Source: Brevipalpus yothersi | Lineage: Eukaryota > Arthropoda > Arachnida > Trombidiformes > Tenuipalpidae | Assembly (NCBI GenBank): GCA_003956705.1 | Contig: QZCP01000118.1 | Span: 1 to 64,000 of the forward strand | Length of the DNA: 64,000 bases | Reading direction: 5' to 3' | In this document: one piece after another, positions 1-12,107 of the stretch | Layout: every line of letters begins with the position of its first letter | How positions within the stretch are numbered: the stretch's first letter is position 1 | Translations under genes and position numbers: made by a program | The notes under the pieces: model-generated | Seen by the model: the letters and a program-made list of their open reading frames with translations, nothing else | Database searches by the model: none | Told to the model about the DNA's origin: nothing

Positions 1-59
<59 letters not shown>
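1..59. repeat. (GA)n microsatellite at window edge
   Basis: Near-perfect GA dinucleotides with one C interruption at 52; it is cut by the window edge, so its true length is unknown. Confidence 0.95.
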
Positions 60-744
60 GATCGAATCTGAAGAGGTCTTTCATCGAGTTTCCGGAATAC
101 GGAAGTCGCTTAGAGAGTCTCAACAAATCAGCATCGAAAAATCGATCTACATACACATGAGCTTAAGGAGTTCAAGATGTGATGATGAAGATATAATGTC
201 ATTATGTTTCAGATGGAAAAAAATGTCTCCTCTTTCTCTTATTAAGGATAAATTTGTCAATTTTTTTCCTGACTACAAGTGAGAACAATGAGTTCAAATT
301 CTTTTCGAGAATAAAGTATCTAAGCTACTCTGCAATCATCGAGATCAAACGGAGTGTTTCATGGAGAATCGTTCTGGATGATGGAGATGAGTTTATAACA
401 CTCACTGTGAGTCCTTGGAGACTCTTTCGTGAAGTGAGCAAAAATATGACTGTTTGTCATTTCAACTGAGTTATTCTGAAAGGGAATGAAAAAAAGATTC
501 ATGCGAGCAAAACTGATGGGAAGAATAAAAAAGAAATACAGAGAGAGAAATTCAAGGCGATATAAAGATGATATGTATATGCCTCAGAAACTTGCTTACA
601 CATCGAATCGAAAATAAATCCAATCAGTGAATGGTTGAGAAAATTTTTGCAATGAAATAAAATCATATGAGAGATTATTTTGAATTGGAACTCATCAAAT
701 TCAAATTGCAAAACACATACACACATCGAGGCACATCAACTTAC
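1..744 (-). other. Intron of the potassium channel gene (5' part)
   Basis: This region lies downstream of the donor at 744-739 on the minus strand. It has no acceptor followed by a second-half filter (YGN...) exon, so it is read as intron. It starts with a GA tract at the window edge. Confidence 0.6.
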
Positions 745-1705
745 CTATGGTAGTTATGACTGTTACGGAGAAGAGAAGAGCTTCAGCGAAAGGCCATTCA
801 TTGAAATCAGTATCATTAACTGTTTGATACTTCAAATCATATGAATCTTGTTTGATTGTCTTGAGCAAAAACTCTTCATATTCTATCAGTAAGCTGATGG
901 AATCGTTCTTCACTTGTTCATCATTAAGTAAATTATAATTCTCCACTTTGGACCAAAATCTATTGGCCAAATCTTTCCGTTGATTTTGCACTTTTTTCAT
1001 CACATTATACACACGATTGGGATCATTATCAAACAAACTGATGAGAAAAGCACCAGCAATTGAGTATGCAAATGTAAGTGAACACAATCCAGCAGTTGAG
1101 AATAAATGAGCAAGAAATGATTTGATACACTTTTTCAATCGAGCACATGTTCGTCGACGTCGTACACTGGCCTCTTTGCCGATCAAATACTTTTGTGTCC
1201 AGCTCATTGGCACCTGAGGACTTCGAGACAATGATCCAGTGTCACTGAATTGGCCTGAATGCTGAGATACTGGTGAACTAAGTGGCGATGAGGTGGTAAT
1301 GATCTGATTTTGACAATGATCTGTGGCTGAAGAGGTATCCAGCTCTTGATTTCCTCTGGATGGAAGTTTATCGGACAAGTGATTTCGATTTGATCGCAGT
1401 GAATTCTGAGACTTTGGACTTCCAATATGATTTGTATGCAGGGGAGGTCGATTCGAATCAATTGAATGGTTTTTATCGACAATCAGTGACTTATTGTCAT
1501 CGTGAGCTAGTGAAGTGTGGCTTGAACTGATCTTCTTTCGACGAGCTGGAGGTGATACCACTTCGGTGGAATTAGTTTTGGGAGATGTTGATATTGATGA
1601 TGAATCTGAATGTATAACGGCCACATCAGTAATCACATTGGCACATTTTTGTTCAATACAATCACCAGCTTGATGTTCGATAGAATTTTCACGAATCACT
1701 TCCAT
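745..1705 (-). CDS. Two-pore domain potassium channel, 5' coding exon (partial)
   Basis: This exon encodes the first 320 residues of a K2P (TWIK/KCNK-type) potassium leak channel, a plasma-membrane protein that normally works as a dimer with two pore loops per subunit. A hydrophilic Ser/Asn-rich N-terminus of about 180 residues is followed by a basic patch (RRRR near 182-185), membrane segment 1 (about 200-225), a long extracellular cap region, and the first pore helix WPFAEALLFSVTVITTIG (304-321). The reading frame reaches a splice donor (GTAAGT on the minus strand, 744-739) that splits the Gly codon of the TTIGYG selectivity filter. The remaining exons must lie left of the window; I saw no matching exon in 1-738. 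The ATG at 1705 has a good context (AACATGG); the frame stays open upstream to 1804 but has no ATG there. The family is secure, the subfamily is not. Confidence 0.85.
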
Positions 1706-2142
1706 GTTCGAAATATTATTGGACGTTTTTGTAAGGAGAAAAATGTCTATATCATCAGCTAGATTGGATGGAAAAGTTTGTTTCAAGAAGGGAACATCGA
1801 ACAAGAGGAATTAACGGACAATCAAATATCAATTGGCCTGAGATAATTCGCAATGAATGTGTTCTCATTTCTCAAGAAACATAGAATGGCTTAGGAAATG
1901 GGGCCCAAGAAACCCTTCATTGATCAATAAACTTCGATTAGGATTCCTGATCCTATACAATTAGAATATAGTTACAATCGTCAATTAACATATAAACTGA
2001 TACTAGTTTGGTGAAGGATTCACAGCAAAGGAACCTCAAAAATTTTGAAACTTTGTACCCAAAACTATACATAAAGTTTACTACTATTCCACTTCTCAAA
2101 TCTAAGATGTGATAGTTGAATTATTCTCACTGATAGAGCTTA

Positions 2143-2151
2143 GACAGAGAG

Positions 2152-2197
<46 letters not shown>
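2143..2197. repeat. (GA)n microsatellite with GAAA units
   Basis: Purine tract of GA dinucleotides preceded by a few GAAA units. Confidence 0.95.
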
Positions 2198-2199
<2 letters not shown>

Positions 2200-3425
2200 G
2201 GATGCTGGGGATGAAACAAATGATGCTTTTTCTCCCTCATCCTTTTGCATCCTTCGTTTGTCTCCCAGAGCATCATGCTCACATCATCCGAACTTTGAGA
2301 GCAATACAGTAGATCCAGTGTAGTGGTCTTATTATTGTACAAGAGCTTCCACACGAGCTGAAACTGTAATGGATTCAGATGCTGTGAAAGAATAGGATGT
2401 GAGTATGCTTCTTCTTAGTGGGCACATTTCCACTTGACATTGTCAAAGCACTTGGGTTTAAGGCTCACACCTCATTAGCTCTTGTCATCACACACAACTT
2501 TCATCTCGATCATCAAGATTATATTTTGAAGCACCTTTTGTCTAACTTTTTATCCTCTGATCTGTAGTAGAGAAGGAAACAAATTTGTTCCAAAAATAAG
2601 TCACAAGCGACAAAATTCATCAAAATTACTCTTCGCTTGAGCGAATATTTTATGTGGCTGATTAATGATGAACCGATTGATTCACTTCTCATGAGAAGGA
2701 CAAGAAAACATATTCCGTTGACTTCCTCATCCTGTTTCTAGTTCAATGACCATCTTATTCACTAAATGAGAAGAATTGGGCTGTTATACTGACATGGACT
2801 ATGGGACACACGCTGATCAGATTAATTCATTTCTCGAATAACTGTTCTCTCTCTCGCTCTTTCTGTTCTGGACCATCAAGAAGGACATAATAGTTTGACA
2901 GACACACAGCTCTTGGGATTCCAAGTTTGCTACTTGTCCATTGAGCCCAACATGACATTGTGTTTAATGGTCATTGGTGGACCAAAGATTATTGATCTAA
3001 GTGATCTCTCGATTTACCATGTGCTTCGATGCTCGTCAAAACGATCCCCAGCTTTGGCAAGACCTGATGCGAAAGTATTCCACAGAATTGAAACTAAACT
3101 TTGCCCTATTCCCTTGCTCTCATGAGAATACACTTGGATCTATTCCATTTTGAAATAGAAACAAATTCACATCTCTTCCTTCGACTACTAGATGAAAAGT
3201 TATCACTTCTCAAGGTTCCATGGAATGAACTCATTCAACTGGATCCATGGGAGCTTGGAGAATAAAAATAAGAACTGAATGATTATAAACTCAACTCATC
3301 AAAATACGAGGGCACAAGTGTTTTGTTAACCTCAACTGAATCCCTTTAATTGCAAAATCTTGCTGCTAATCACACACTAGAAAAATATACATTCCTCGCT
3401 GATTGAGCATCAAGTTTAAATCTCA

Positions 3426-3428
<3 letters not shown>

Positions 3429-3460
<32 letters not shown>
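3429..3460. repeat. (CT)n microsatellite
   Basis: Uninterrupted CT dinucleotides on the plus strand. Confidence 0.95.
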
Positions 3461-3463
<3 letters not shown>

Positions 3464-4166
3464 GATTTTGTGAAGTCATTGAGGAGATTCTTTGGAATAT
3501 ATACGAGACTATTTCAGCCAAAGAAATGGAGCAAAAAAGATAATTTGATGCACCATTAACCCAAAGCGTATTTGATAAAAATAGCCAGATTTTCTATGTG
3601 AATTCTAGGAATATATCAGCTCAAAATGTGATAAGCAATTCCACTCAAGTTGGAGATAATTAATATGCTCAAAAATTGATTCTGATTGCTTCTTCCATTC
3701 ACAGATAGCTGTCCCAAAAAAATGACAACAACAAAAAAATTTAATCTCAATAGAAAATGAATGATTATTCCATTTCATAAGTCTAAACTGTCTGCGAGAA
3801 ATGAGAATGATTCAGATTCATATATCGATCTCAGAGAGAATGTCTATACGAAATCTCTCTCCACTCTTCTCATGATTGAGTAATTTTGGTTAAAAGTTAG
3901 AACAGGATGGGCTGTCTCCGGCATGGCCAGACATTGTACATAAGATCCACAATTCGCTTGTACATGAGTTTCCTTTGAATATTCCACAAGCATTGAGAAA
4001 AATTAGGCAATACATTTCACTGTGGGAAAAAATAATGATGGACATCGATAGGACCCATTGAGAATAAGAAAAAAGATGCCATAATTTCAGAGAAAGAAAG
4101 ATGAATGGTGTAGACTAGTAAAAGTATCAAAAAGGACTGGATTTAGTCAAGTGAATGAGTGAAATA

Positions 4167-4170
<4 letters not shown>

Positions 4171-4221
<51 letters not shown>
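4171..4221. repeat. (CT)n microsatellite
   Basis: Uninterrupted CT run of about 25 units. Confidence 0.95.
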
Positions 4222-4227
<6 letters not shown>

Positions 4228-4982
4228 TTGTTCCACATAGATAACAGAGTCTCATTGAATATACAACCCCTGTATAATGTGAGCCTATCATTCTCTCTCA
4301 TATTCTCTTACAGTACTCCAATTCTTTCTTCATTTCAAACGAACAAAAAAAAGGTTAGAAGATCTTGTCTAGAGGGTAGGCTCAATGAGTGAAGATCAAA
4401 GTCAAGCAATAAAGAAAAAAATATTCTCTATGGCACAGAATTTGTAACATTGTTCTACACTGTATTCGCCTTGATCAATCAAATTACTGTCTATTGATGC
4501 ATAGATACACTAAGGATTATCACCATCTTTTGTAAATCTACTAATCTACTAATCTACTATCTAAGATTAGTTCCCTTCATAGGCTAAATCAATTGAGATC
4601 GTATATGGGAGAGCTCGATTAATATTGGCAGTCAAAGTTTTCCAGGCTTACGTTTTATGAAAGAAATCTGAACTTTTTTCAGCAGTTTTGTATGGCCCCT
4701 TTTTACATGGTGTTTATCGATTCAATCTTGCTCTAGTCCCCAAGTTCTTGCATGATTGATCTCAAGTAAGCCATAATCTCCCAGGAATCATGATTACAAC
4801 ATGAGAGCAAAGCATTGGATATATTCTCAGTTCAAATGAAATATTTCTTTTTTCGGAACCGGAAATTGTTAATGAAGCTCAAAATTATGCAATCTTGTAA
4901 TCTCTAGCTTGAGATGCCTTGAGTATTTTTTGTATCCAAAATAGATCCACAGTGCTATTCGCCTAACAATCTATCAGTTCAA

Positions 4983-7370
4983 TCAATTGGCAGCATTGTT
5001 AAGAAAAGACTTGTACACCATCAGAACAGCGCCAACTTGGGCATCACATTGGGGCTCAATCGATACTTTAAGTCCTTTTTGATGAGCCTGTTTCTTCAAA
5101 TACTGATATAAATACGGATTACGAGCCAGTGACTGGCCTGTCCCTCGTATTTCGGACACTCTGAATGTTGACTTGAGCTTCTCTATGGGTAACATTGTGA
5201 AAATATTATCAATCAAGCCTTGACAGATTGATTTGAACAATTTTTGAACGTTCAAATCTGCTGAGATATTGAACAAAGATGCTCTACTATCAGGACAGTG
5301 ACGTTCACCGAATAAAGTGGCTACAAACTGAGCATCCGAATCACTATCTCCATCAAAGTTATCGAGCTGTTCGATCAACTTGGACCAAATTTTGTTAGAA
5401 TCGATTTTGATCCCTGTAAAGTGTTCGATAATCGTCTGTATTCCAGAGACAAAGCATCGTAAAACATTGCCACCATTGAGACTTGCAGCCACTATGAGAT
5501 ATCGGGATCCAATGTAAGGCACTTTTTGACATGTGTGATTTGCTACAAGCGAGGAACAAAAATAGTGTGATGAACCCAACGAAAAAAAATAGTATCATAA
5601 CAGCAAATGGACATGGTTCAGCCATGCCTATAAGTATGATACATGATCACTGGACCATGTGTATTGAGATTCAACACACACAGAATCAACTTCTGTTTCC
5701 TCAATTTACGGTCACTTCCTTAACACATTTTTCCACTTTCTTGATCACTTCATGATTCAATAATTTGAATTAATCATGGCCAAAAAGTTTGACTATAACA
5801 TACCATCATCATCAGCATTGTCGCCATGTGATGAGGAGATAAGTTCATCCAAATTTTCTCCGGAAGATTGTGGACCAGTGTTACATACAGCCAATTGAAT
5901 GGATGTTCCAATGTTCAGAGCTAAAAAAAGAAGAGAAAAGACAATAGGAATAGAAAAACCGCAAGAAAAGAGGTCAATATGCTGACATAGGACATTCACC
6001 CTTGATTTTTTCGGAAAGACATAGTTTTCGAATTTTTTTCCCACAAGATTTTTTCTTCCTCAATTCTGTGAGATTCTTTGAGATTATTCTCCTCAGTTTG
6101 ATTGCTGATAAGTAACAATGAATTATTGGCTTGACTTGAGAGGAAAAAAATGATGCAAAAAAATCGATCCATTTTGCATTAGCATTTTCGCTACTCTCTG
6201 ATGAGATTTTGATAGAATTAGATTTATGATTGCATGAGAAAAGTGGTTTTCCTGGCTTTTCCTTGACTCTTTTCTTCATGGTAATGGACTCTTGTTTATC
6301 GTAGAAAATGGAACCACTTGCATGGAAAATAAGATAACCACTTCCTCCTCTCCAGTCGCAGCATCCACATCCACACACTCACTCACTCTCTATCTATCCA
6401 TCTATCTAACTGAGCATTCCAAGATTACTAGATTCGATTAATCCATACTTATATATGCATGTGAAAACAATCCCAAAATTGTCTAGACACTAACCAGCAA
6501 TACCACACGAATCTTGAACACAAGCGTAAATCGAAGACTGGAGATCCCCGAGAGCGATAAAAACTGGCGTATTTTTCTCAATTCCAACCCAATCATGATT
6601 AAGTGATCCAGCTAAACAACCGGTTGGATATATTTCAGGCAACAGTGACATTGGAAACCCGTTGAGCTTTAAACTGGTAAATTAAAAGACGAATATTTTA
6701 CACACTCTGAAGTGACTTATTCCGTTTCTCTCTCTTTCAATGGTGCTTACGTTTCTCGAGCCCAATCATTTCGATCAACATCAAAATATCCAAAACCATT
6801 GGCCTGTTGTGGGCTCATACGGACATGGTCCGAATCACATAGCATGGCCACCAAAAAATCGGCAATACTTGCCATATAATCATACTGGTGATCAAGAGGT
6901 AAATTTTGATTACTATTATTTATCAGCCAAAATACGGTAGCACATGCATAGCCAGTGGCCAATGGAGATGGTGAAGTTGGTAGAGAGTCAAGGAATAGTT
7001 TATCGCAACGCTGATCTTCCCATGTGATCAGGTGACTGATGTTTTCATTTTTTAGTTTGTAAACACATCTTGATTGATCGTACATCCAACCTTTCCGTTT
7101 CCACAAAACACATCCATGCATTTGACCACATACTGAGATATAGCAAACTTGTGATGTCAATTGAGATGATAGCGAATTGACACATTTTTGAACATTATTG
7201 ATTATCAAGTCAACTGGCACTTCGTAATGACCGGGCACATTGGACACTGTGACTACATCATACGTTTGAGATCGACATTCTAGCAGATTGAAGCGTTTTT
7301 CATCTATCAACTGGACTATACTTGCTTTACATGAAGTTGTTCCGACATCTATTCCTAGAGCAATGTGCAT
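4983..7370 (-). CDS. SHPK: Sedoheptulokinase (FGGY carbohydrate kinase), four exons
   Basis: The product phosphorylates sedoheptulose to sedoheptulose 7-phosphate, feeding the non-oxidative pentose phosphate pathway in the cytosol. Exons on the minus strand: 7370-6751, 6673-6495, 5920-5804, 5542-4983. Introns are 77, 574 and 261 bp with GT-AG ends, and the joined frame is exactly 1476 nt (491 residues plus stop), close to the roughly 480 residues typical of the family. Visible motifs: GIDVGTT phosphate-binding start (6-12), GQMHG (82-86), ITWEDQR sugar-binding region (115-121), GDLQ with the likely catalytic Asp (249-252), GGNVL (329-333) and GTGQSLARNP in the C-terminal nucleotide-binding part (439-448). 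The start MHIALGIDVGTT is chosen because it sits directly before the first beta strand; the frame is open further upstream but that extension is not family-like. It looks complete and functional. Confidence 0.9.
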
Positions 7371-7601
7371 CGCAATCAAATTGATGAGGTAAGAATCAAT
7401 CGATGATCTCTCATTTCTTTCGTAATCATAAATGATTAATCTCGATAATAACCATGGACACAAACTAATGAGAAGGCTTCTTAAGTTTGTGTTGATCAAT
7501 TTTACAGTGGCTTATCAGTCAGTTTAGTAAAAGATTCTCTCCAGTCGAGAGCAGTTCCTTTAATTGTTCAAAAAATTTCGATGATTCGAGCATACTATGT
7601 A

Positions 7602-7759
7602 TTAGGTTGGCAAATAAGTTTCTGGACTCGGCATGATAAAATAGAGTTCTAATTTTTTTTGTATACTTCATTTGAATCATTCCTTTTCATGCTCAAGAAA
7701 AATCAAAACTCTAACTCAACTCTATCATCCCGAGTCTAAAAACTTATTTGCCAACCTAA
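7602..7759. mobile_element. Mariner-type MITE (158 bp, non-autonomous)
   Basis: The element starts TTAGGTTGGCAAATAAGTTT and ends with the exact reverse complement of those 20 bases. Beyond the first 20 bp the arms stay similar for about 15 further positions (GACTCGG then ATGATA on both sides, with a few mismatches). It is flanked on each side by TA (7600-7601 and 7760-7761), the target duplication of Tc1/mariner elements. The interior is AT-rich and has no transposase ORF, so it depends on a transposase encoded elsewhere. Confidence 0.85.
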
Positions 7760-8093
7760 TAAGTTTGTAGCACTCTGCAAGTTCTGGAAGAAAAAATTCC
7801 ACCAGAAAATCCTTGATGGAAAATGCCATTTGTAGAATGTGACTTGTAGAACAAGTACATTCATGAGATGATTAAAAATCATGAATTGAGCGGGATTCCT
7901 AGTATTTAATCGTTAATGTTTCCTGATGATAGATTGAAAAGTATGATAATTATTTCGTTTTTTCACTCTTCTTTCGTCATTATTCGGGAAAAACTAGACA
8001 CTCAAAGCATTTTGAATGAGTTGATAATGTTTAACACCAAGTGAATATCGTTTTTTTTGCATCTACATTCCAAGACATTCATAAAATCAAAAA

Positions 8094-8099
8094 TTTATT
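8094..8099 (-). terminator. Polyadenylation signal AATAAA of the CRAL-TRIO gene
   Basis: A canonical AATAAA on the minus strand, about 110 bp after the CRAL-TRIO stop codon. Chosen by position and motif only. Confidence 0.5.
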
Positions 8100-8207
8100 C
8101 GTTTCACAAGCTCTAAGAACATTAAAATTAAGACTTGAGGTAAAATATATGATAAAATTATTACAAATAATATTGGAGAGAACAAAAATGTATCATTAAA
8201 TATGTAC

Positions 8208-9047
8208 TCATCGCAGTAAATCTCTAATTTCTTGAATTTGCCCGAAAGCTTCCTCAAGAAATGGTCGAGTTTTTTCAACCATACCGATATACTCTTCGTC
8301 GGTATACTCTCCACAAGTACCACCCATATATGTGGGTAGTGCTGATATGGGACAGCAATTGACTGTTTCAATGAAATCATCACCAATAATTTCAATACTG
8401 TCTGAATATCTTGCTTTCAGAAGAGGTCTGATAACTTTCAACATGATGCGAGCACACTTATTCATATTGATCACATGAAATTTGTGAACCGTTGCGGGAA
8501 CATCGGAAAACAGTGTATCGATGAGGAACATAATATCACGAATTTTAATGGATAGTAGTTGACTCAAGGAGAAATTGGCAACATCAATTATCAAATGGAA
8601 ACCATTTTCCTGTCCTCTTTCGAATACCATGGCACACATGAGAGTTGCTTGAATAATGAATTCAGGAGGAAACTTTCTTGGATCCCATTGAGATACTCTC
8701 ATTACGGCGATTACATGGTGAGAATCTTGAGAAGGACTTAGAATGATGAAGCCTGATCTGGCCGCTTCTTCGATCATTTCTTTTGTCGAAAATGAGAATA
8801 CTTTGGGACGTTGTATAGATCGGGATACATATCTTTTCAAACGATCATACGCAGCATTGGGATCATTTTTACCAAAACGTAAGAATATTTCCAAAAAATC
8901 ATCTCCAAATTTGATGCCACCAAATTTTTCATCAAAATCGATCAGTTGACGAAATTTTTGGATAGCAGATTCTTCGTCATATTTGAAAGATTTGTTTGAC
9001 AAATAATTATTATTACTGTCTGTACTCAAAAAAGTTTGAGTAAGCAT
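8208..9047 (-). CDS. CRAL-TRIO domain lipid-transfer protein
   Basis: A single-exon gene of 279 residues, of the SEC14-like family that includes alpha-tocopherol transfer protein, retinaldehyde-binding protein and clavesins. These soluble proteins bind a small hydrophobic ligand in a pocket and move it between membranes. The N-terminal helical domain is visible at about 50-73 (FLRFGKND, then YDRLKRY), followed by the lipid-binding domain at about 95-243 with the typical FHLIIDVANFSL strand-helix (150-161), HVINMN (191-196) and LPTYMGG (237-243). The ATG at 9047 is used; the frame is open upstream to 9128 without an ATG. The ligand cannot be read from the sequence. It lies on the same strand as, and upstream of, the sedoheptulokinase gene, with a MITE between them. 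Confidence 0.88.
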   Translation of the reverse strand: MLTQTFLSTDSNNNYLSNKSFKYDEESAIQKFRQLIDFDEKFGGIKFGDDFLEIFLRFGKNDPNAAYDRLKRYVSRSIQRPKVFSFSTKEMIEEAARSGFIILSPSQDSHHVIAVMRVSQWDPRKFPPEFIIQATLMCAMVFERGQENGFHLIIDVANFSLSQLLSIKIRDIMFLIDTLFSDVPATVHKFHVINMNKCARIMLKVIRPLLKARYSDSIEIIGDDFIETVNCCPISALPTYMGGTCGEYTDEEYIGMVEKTRPFLEEAFGQIQEIRDLLR

Positions 9048-9546
9048 AGCTATTTCGTTACTCACACAGAAAAAAGGACAAATACGATGAAATAATAATT
9101 CCTCGAAAAAGTCTTTGAAACTGATCACTAGTATCAGAGAAATGATGTTACTTCTTCGTCGGTAAAATTTATACTGACTTGTACCGACTTGGACTCACAT
9201 GAACTTGGAAACTTACAAACACACTAGAACAGCAAAATAATATATACATTTACCAGAATCGAAGCTGAGCAGTACTAGATAGCTATCAGAGAGAGAGAGA
9301 GAGAGAAAATAAAGAAAGAAAGAAAGAGAGAGTAGTTGTCCATGTGGGTTCTCATACCTGTTTGAGTAAGCAAAGTTATAATTTTTTTATCATCAATTAT
9401 GTTGATGGAGAGAGTGTTTTTTTTTCTTCATGACACATTTGCACGTGGAGCATTATGTTTTTTTATAGACTGATGAAAATTATGAAAGAAATTCGATTGG
9501 TCGATTTTTTCGATTCATATGTTCTTCTTTGAGGCTCCTATTGGAG

Positions 9547-9598
9547 GGAGAGAGAGATAGAAAGAGAGAAATAAATAAAGAAAGAAAGAGAGAGAGAG
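9547..9598. repeat. Imperfect GA / GAAA purine tract
   Basis: Interrupted GA dinucleotides with AAATAAAGAAAG units between them. Confidence 0.8.
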
Positions 9599-10924
9599 CG
9601 GTTCTCGCATGATAGTCCCAGGACGTGCCTTGAGTTGGGTACAAAGAGGTGGAGAGGATATAAACGTAAATAATTTTAATCTCAAAGAGGTTTTCTGCCT
9701 TCCGGAAACCTGTTTGCTCGGGTTTTTACCCAAGATTTAATGGGTGACTAGAACATGGGGCAATCGGCAAGCGCATAAAACTGGCCGTCATACCTTGTTT
9801 GGTCCTGGCCCAATGTTTCGCTGGGAACTATCTGCCACTATCTCTAACTGGGTACATTTACGTATTTTGGGCTACACAATTGGAACATTGGTTGAGTGGA
9901 AATATTCATTAACGAGAAAGCTTGTGTCTCAATTACTTTCAATACTGTGATAATTGGTATTTTCACTTGAATTGTTGAATGTTTCCACTTTTGGCATAGT
10001 TTTTCTTACTAACTTTTATTGTCACTAGCATCCAACAGCAGTAGCTGGATCACAGTCCAAGAAGCCCAAGATTTTCTGCTAAAATTCTGGTTTTTTTTAA
10101 TCTCGTTGAATTACTCTTCTTTGCCTGGAAAGGTCATCGTAAATGGATAAGAGTTTATTCAATCAGAAATCAAGGGGAAATGAGAAAAAAATTTACAGAT
10201 TTTCTCTCTCTCTCTCTGTGTCTTAGGTTTTAAATTTCAACGTGTGGTATATATGGATGGTATCTATTTTTGCGTAGAACGTGCTAGGCAATGAGTGCTC
10301 TATGGTTTCCTCAATTATCTTCCATTAGTTAATCTTCGGATGAATCTTAGACAAGATCATCTTAATCATATTCTATACCCTTTCACTATTTTCCTAATTC
10401 ACCAAGCGATAAACACGAGACACATGCCATGAATGGTGATAGATAATTGTCATAGTTGTTCACCTTAGCATGATGTACAGCTGAAATAATAATGAAAAGC
10501 ATTTTAAGATATAAAACGCTTTTACTTGCAATCAACTAGCTATAAAGTGCGGGAAAATACTAGAAAATGAGCAAAACAAAATTTTTTTAACTCTCTGAAC
10601 AGAACTTTCTGACCTTGGATCTGATTGACATGGAAAGTTATATCCAGCTATTAGCTCATTTTATTTCAATCATGATTCAACTTCCACAGCAAATCCAATA
10701 GATTTGTGGAAGAACAGCCGAATTAATTAAATCCTCATCTTTCTGATGACAGATTGTTTTCTACACATATCAAGGCAAAAAAGATTCAAGAAATCATGAT
10801 TGATCGTTACTCAACAGTTCTGTTATCGTTTTTTCCGAATTTTCTGAGTTGATATGATTTGAAATGTAGTTGCGCAGTCCCATAATTTGCTCTTTTGATA
10901 ATCATATTCATATACACTAGTAGA

Positions 10925-11091
10925 TCGCTCACTGCGCTCGCTACGCTCGCTGGTTCGCTCTTATTTTCGAGTCCAAATACAAACTCGTTATTTCTACAGA
11001 ATATTCCGACAAAAATCTGAAATTTTTTTTCTGATTTAAAATTGATTTCAAGAAGTTCAGACGCTCGCAGCTCGCTTAGCTCACCGCTCGC
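10925..11091. repeat. Two CGCTCG-word clusters
   Basis: Two patches (10925-10960 and 11060-11091) are built from overlapping GCTCGC words. They are separated by about 100 bp of AT-rich DNA and followed by the 17-bp odd palindrome CTATACCAATGGTATAG (11091-11107). They may be the ends of a degenerate repeat element; no transposase or target duplication was identified. Confidence 0.45.
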
Positions 11092-11597
11092 TATACCAAT
11101 GGTATAGAGGCCAATGTATGCGTATGTGTATGTATGTGAGCTGTGTTCCTGAGGAAAGCGTGTCCAGGCCAGTACAGCTTTTTTTTCATCTGTGGAAACT
11201 ATGCAAGAGATAGTTAAGGAAAGAGAACGATGAGGATGGAAAAAGGAATGTTAGAAAGGGGCGAGGACACGGGACAAAGTGGCATCTAGTAGACCATATG
11301 GCGTTAGCCTTCTGTCACACTATAGCTTTGGAGATCCCATTTAGTTAGTTTATGGTAAATGAGGGGAAAACATGGAATTCTTGGGTTCAACTTTACTCTA
11401 GAAAACAAGGTGACTATTGCAGTCAACACAGCCCCACTGACTTCTTCACTCAAGATTGACTTTTTCAGTCACTTTTGTTAAATTCATCGAGCTCATATGG
11501 TTCACATTTACATCTACTCAACAACTCATTTGTTTCATCAATTGAACAATTAATAAAAAGATGATTATTCATAAGTTGAAGTTCACTTTTTTGGCCA

Positions 11598-11599
<2 letters not shown>

Positions 11600-11660
<61 letters not shown>
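11600..11660. repeat. (CT)n microsatellite
   Basis: Uninterrupted CT run of about 30 units. Confidence 0.95.
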
Positions 11661-11663
<3 letters not shown>

Positions 11664-12107
11664 TTCTCGAGCAAATTTTGTTCATCAAGGAATAAGTTCG
11701 AAGACAAATCATGTCTTCTTCTCCACTCTACGGATAAACATTTTCAATCTACCCATGAATCCGAACCATACATGTAAATAAGCTTCGCTCGACTTTGTTT
11801 CGCTTCGCATCATATCGTATCGTAAACAGATATATAAATATATATATGTATATATATGAACTAATTGTTGATTCTTCATTTCTCTATCGATTAATGAGAT
11901 TGCAAATTTTTTTATTAGATTTAAGAAAGAGTGAAATTTTTAAATTTTAAAACTCTGCAATAAACAAATAATAAACAGAAGTGATGGATAACTTTTGTTC
12001 CACTCTGTTTGTTCGTAAAAATGGTGTGTAAATGAATAGATGATGATATATTTCTTGAGATTTTCAGTCATTGTCATCATTTATAATTGTCGTTGCAATA
12101 ATAATAT

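Larger units (their letters stand above)
1706..4982. other. Intergenic region between the channel gene and sedoheptulokinase gene
   Basis: No coding region could be supported here. It contains three GA/CT tracts and AT-rich unique sequence. Part of it is 5' UTR or promoter of the channel gene (immediately above 1705) and 3' UTR of the sedoheptulokinase gene (below 4983). A short direct repeat of the unit AATCTACT occurs near 4536-4560. Confidence 0.6.
7371..8207. other. Intergenic region between CRAL-TRIO and sedoheptulokinase genes
   Basis: Holds the upstream region of the sedoheptulokinase gene, a mariner-type MITE (7602-7759) and the 3' UTR of the CRAL-TRIO gene. I see no further coding sequence. 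Confidence 0.6.
9048..12107. other. Gene-free region with CGCTCG-rich patches
   Basis: No convincing CDS. Short GA/GAAA tracts occur near 9291-9332 and 9547-9598, and a short CT tract near 10203. 10925-10960, 11060-11091 and 11783-11808 are clusters of the words CGCTCG, GCTCGCT and TTCGCTTCGC, unlike the surrounding AT-rich DNA. A long CT tract lies at 11600-11660. Confidence 0.55.

Noticed and set aside
5974..6378. 134-codon minus-strand ORF
   Set aside because: It lies mostly in intron 2 of the sedoheptulokinase gene and does not fit the splice frame.
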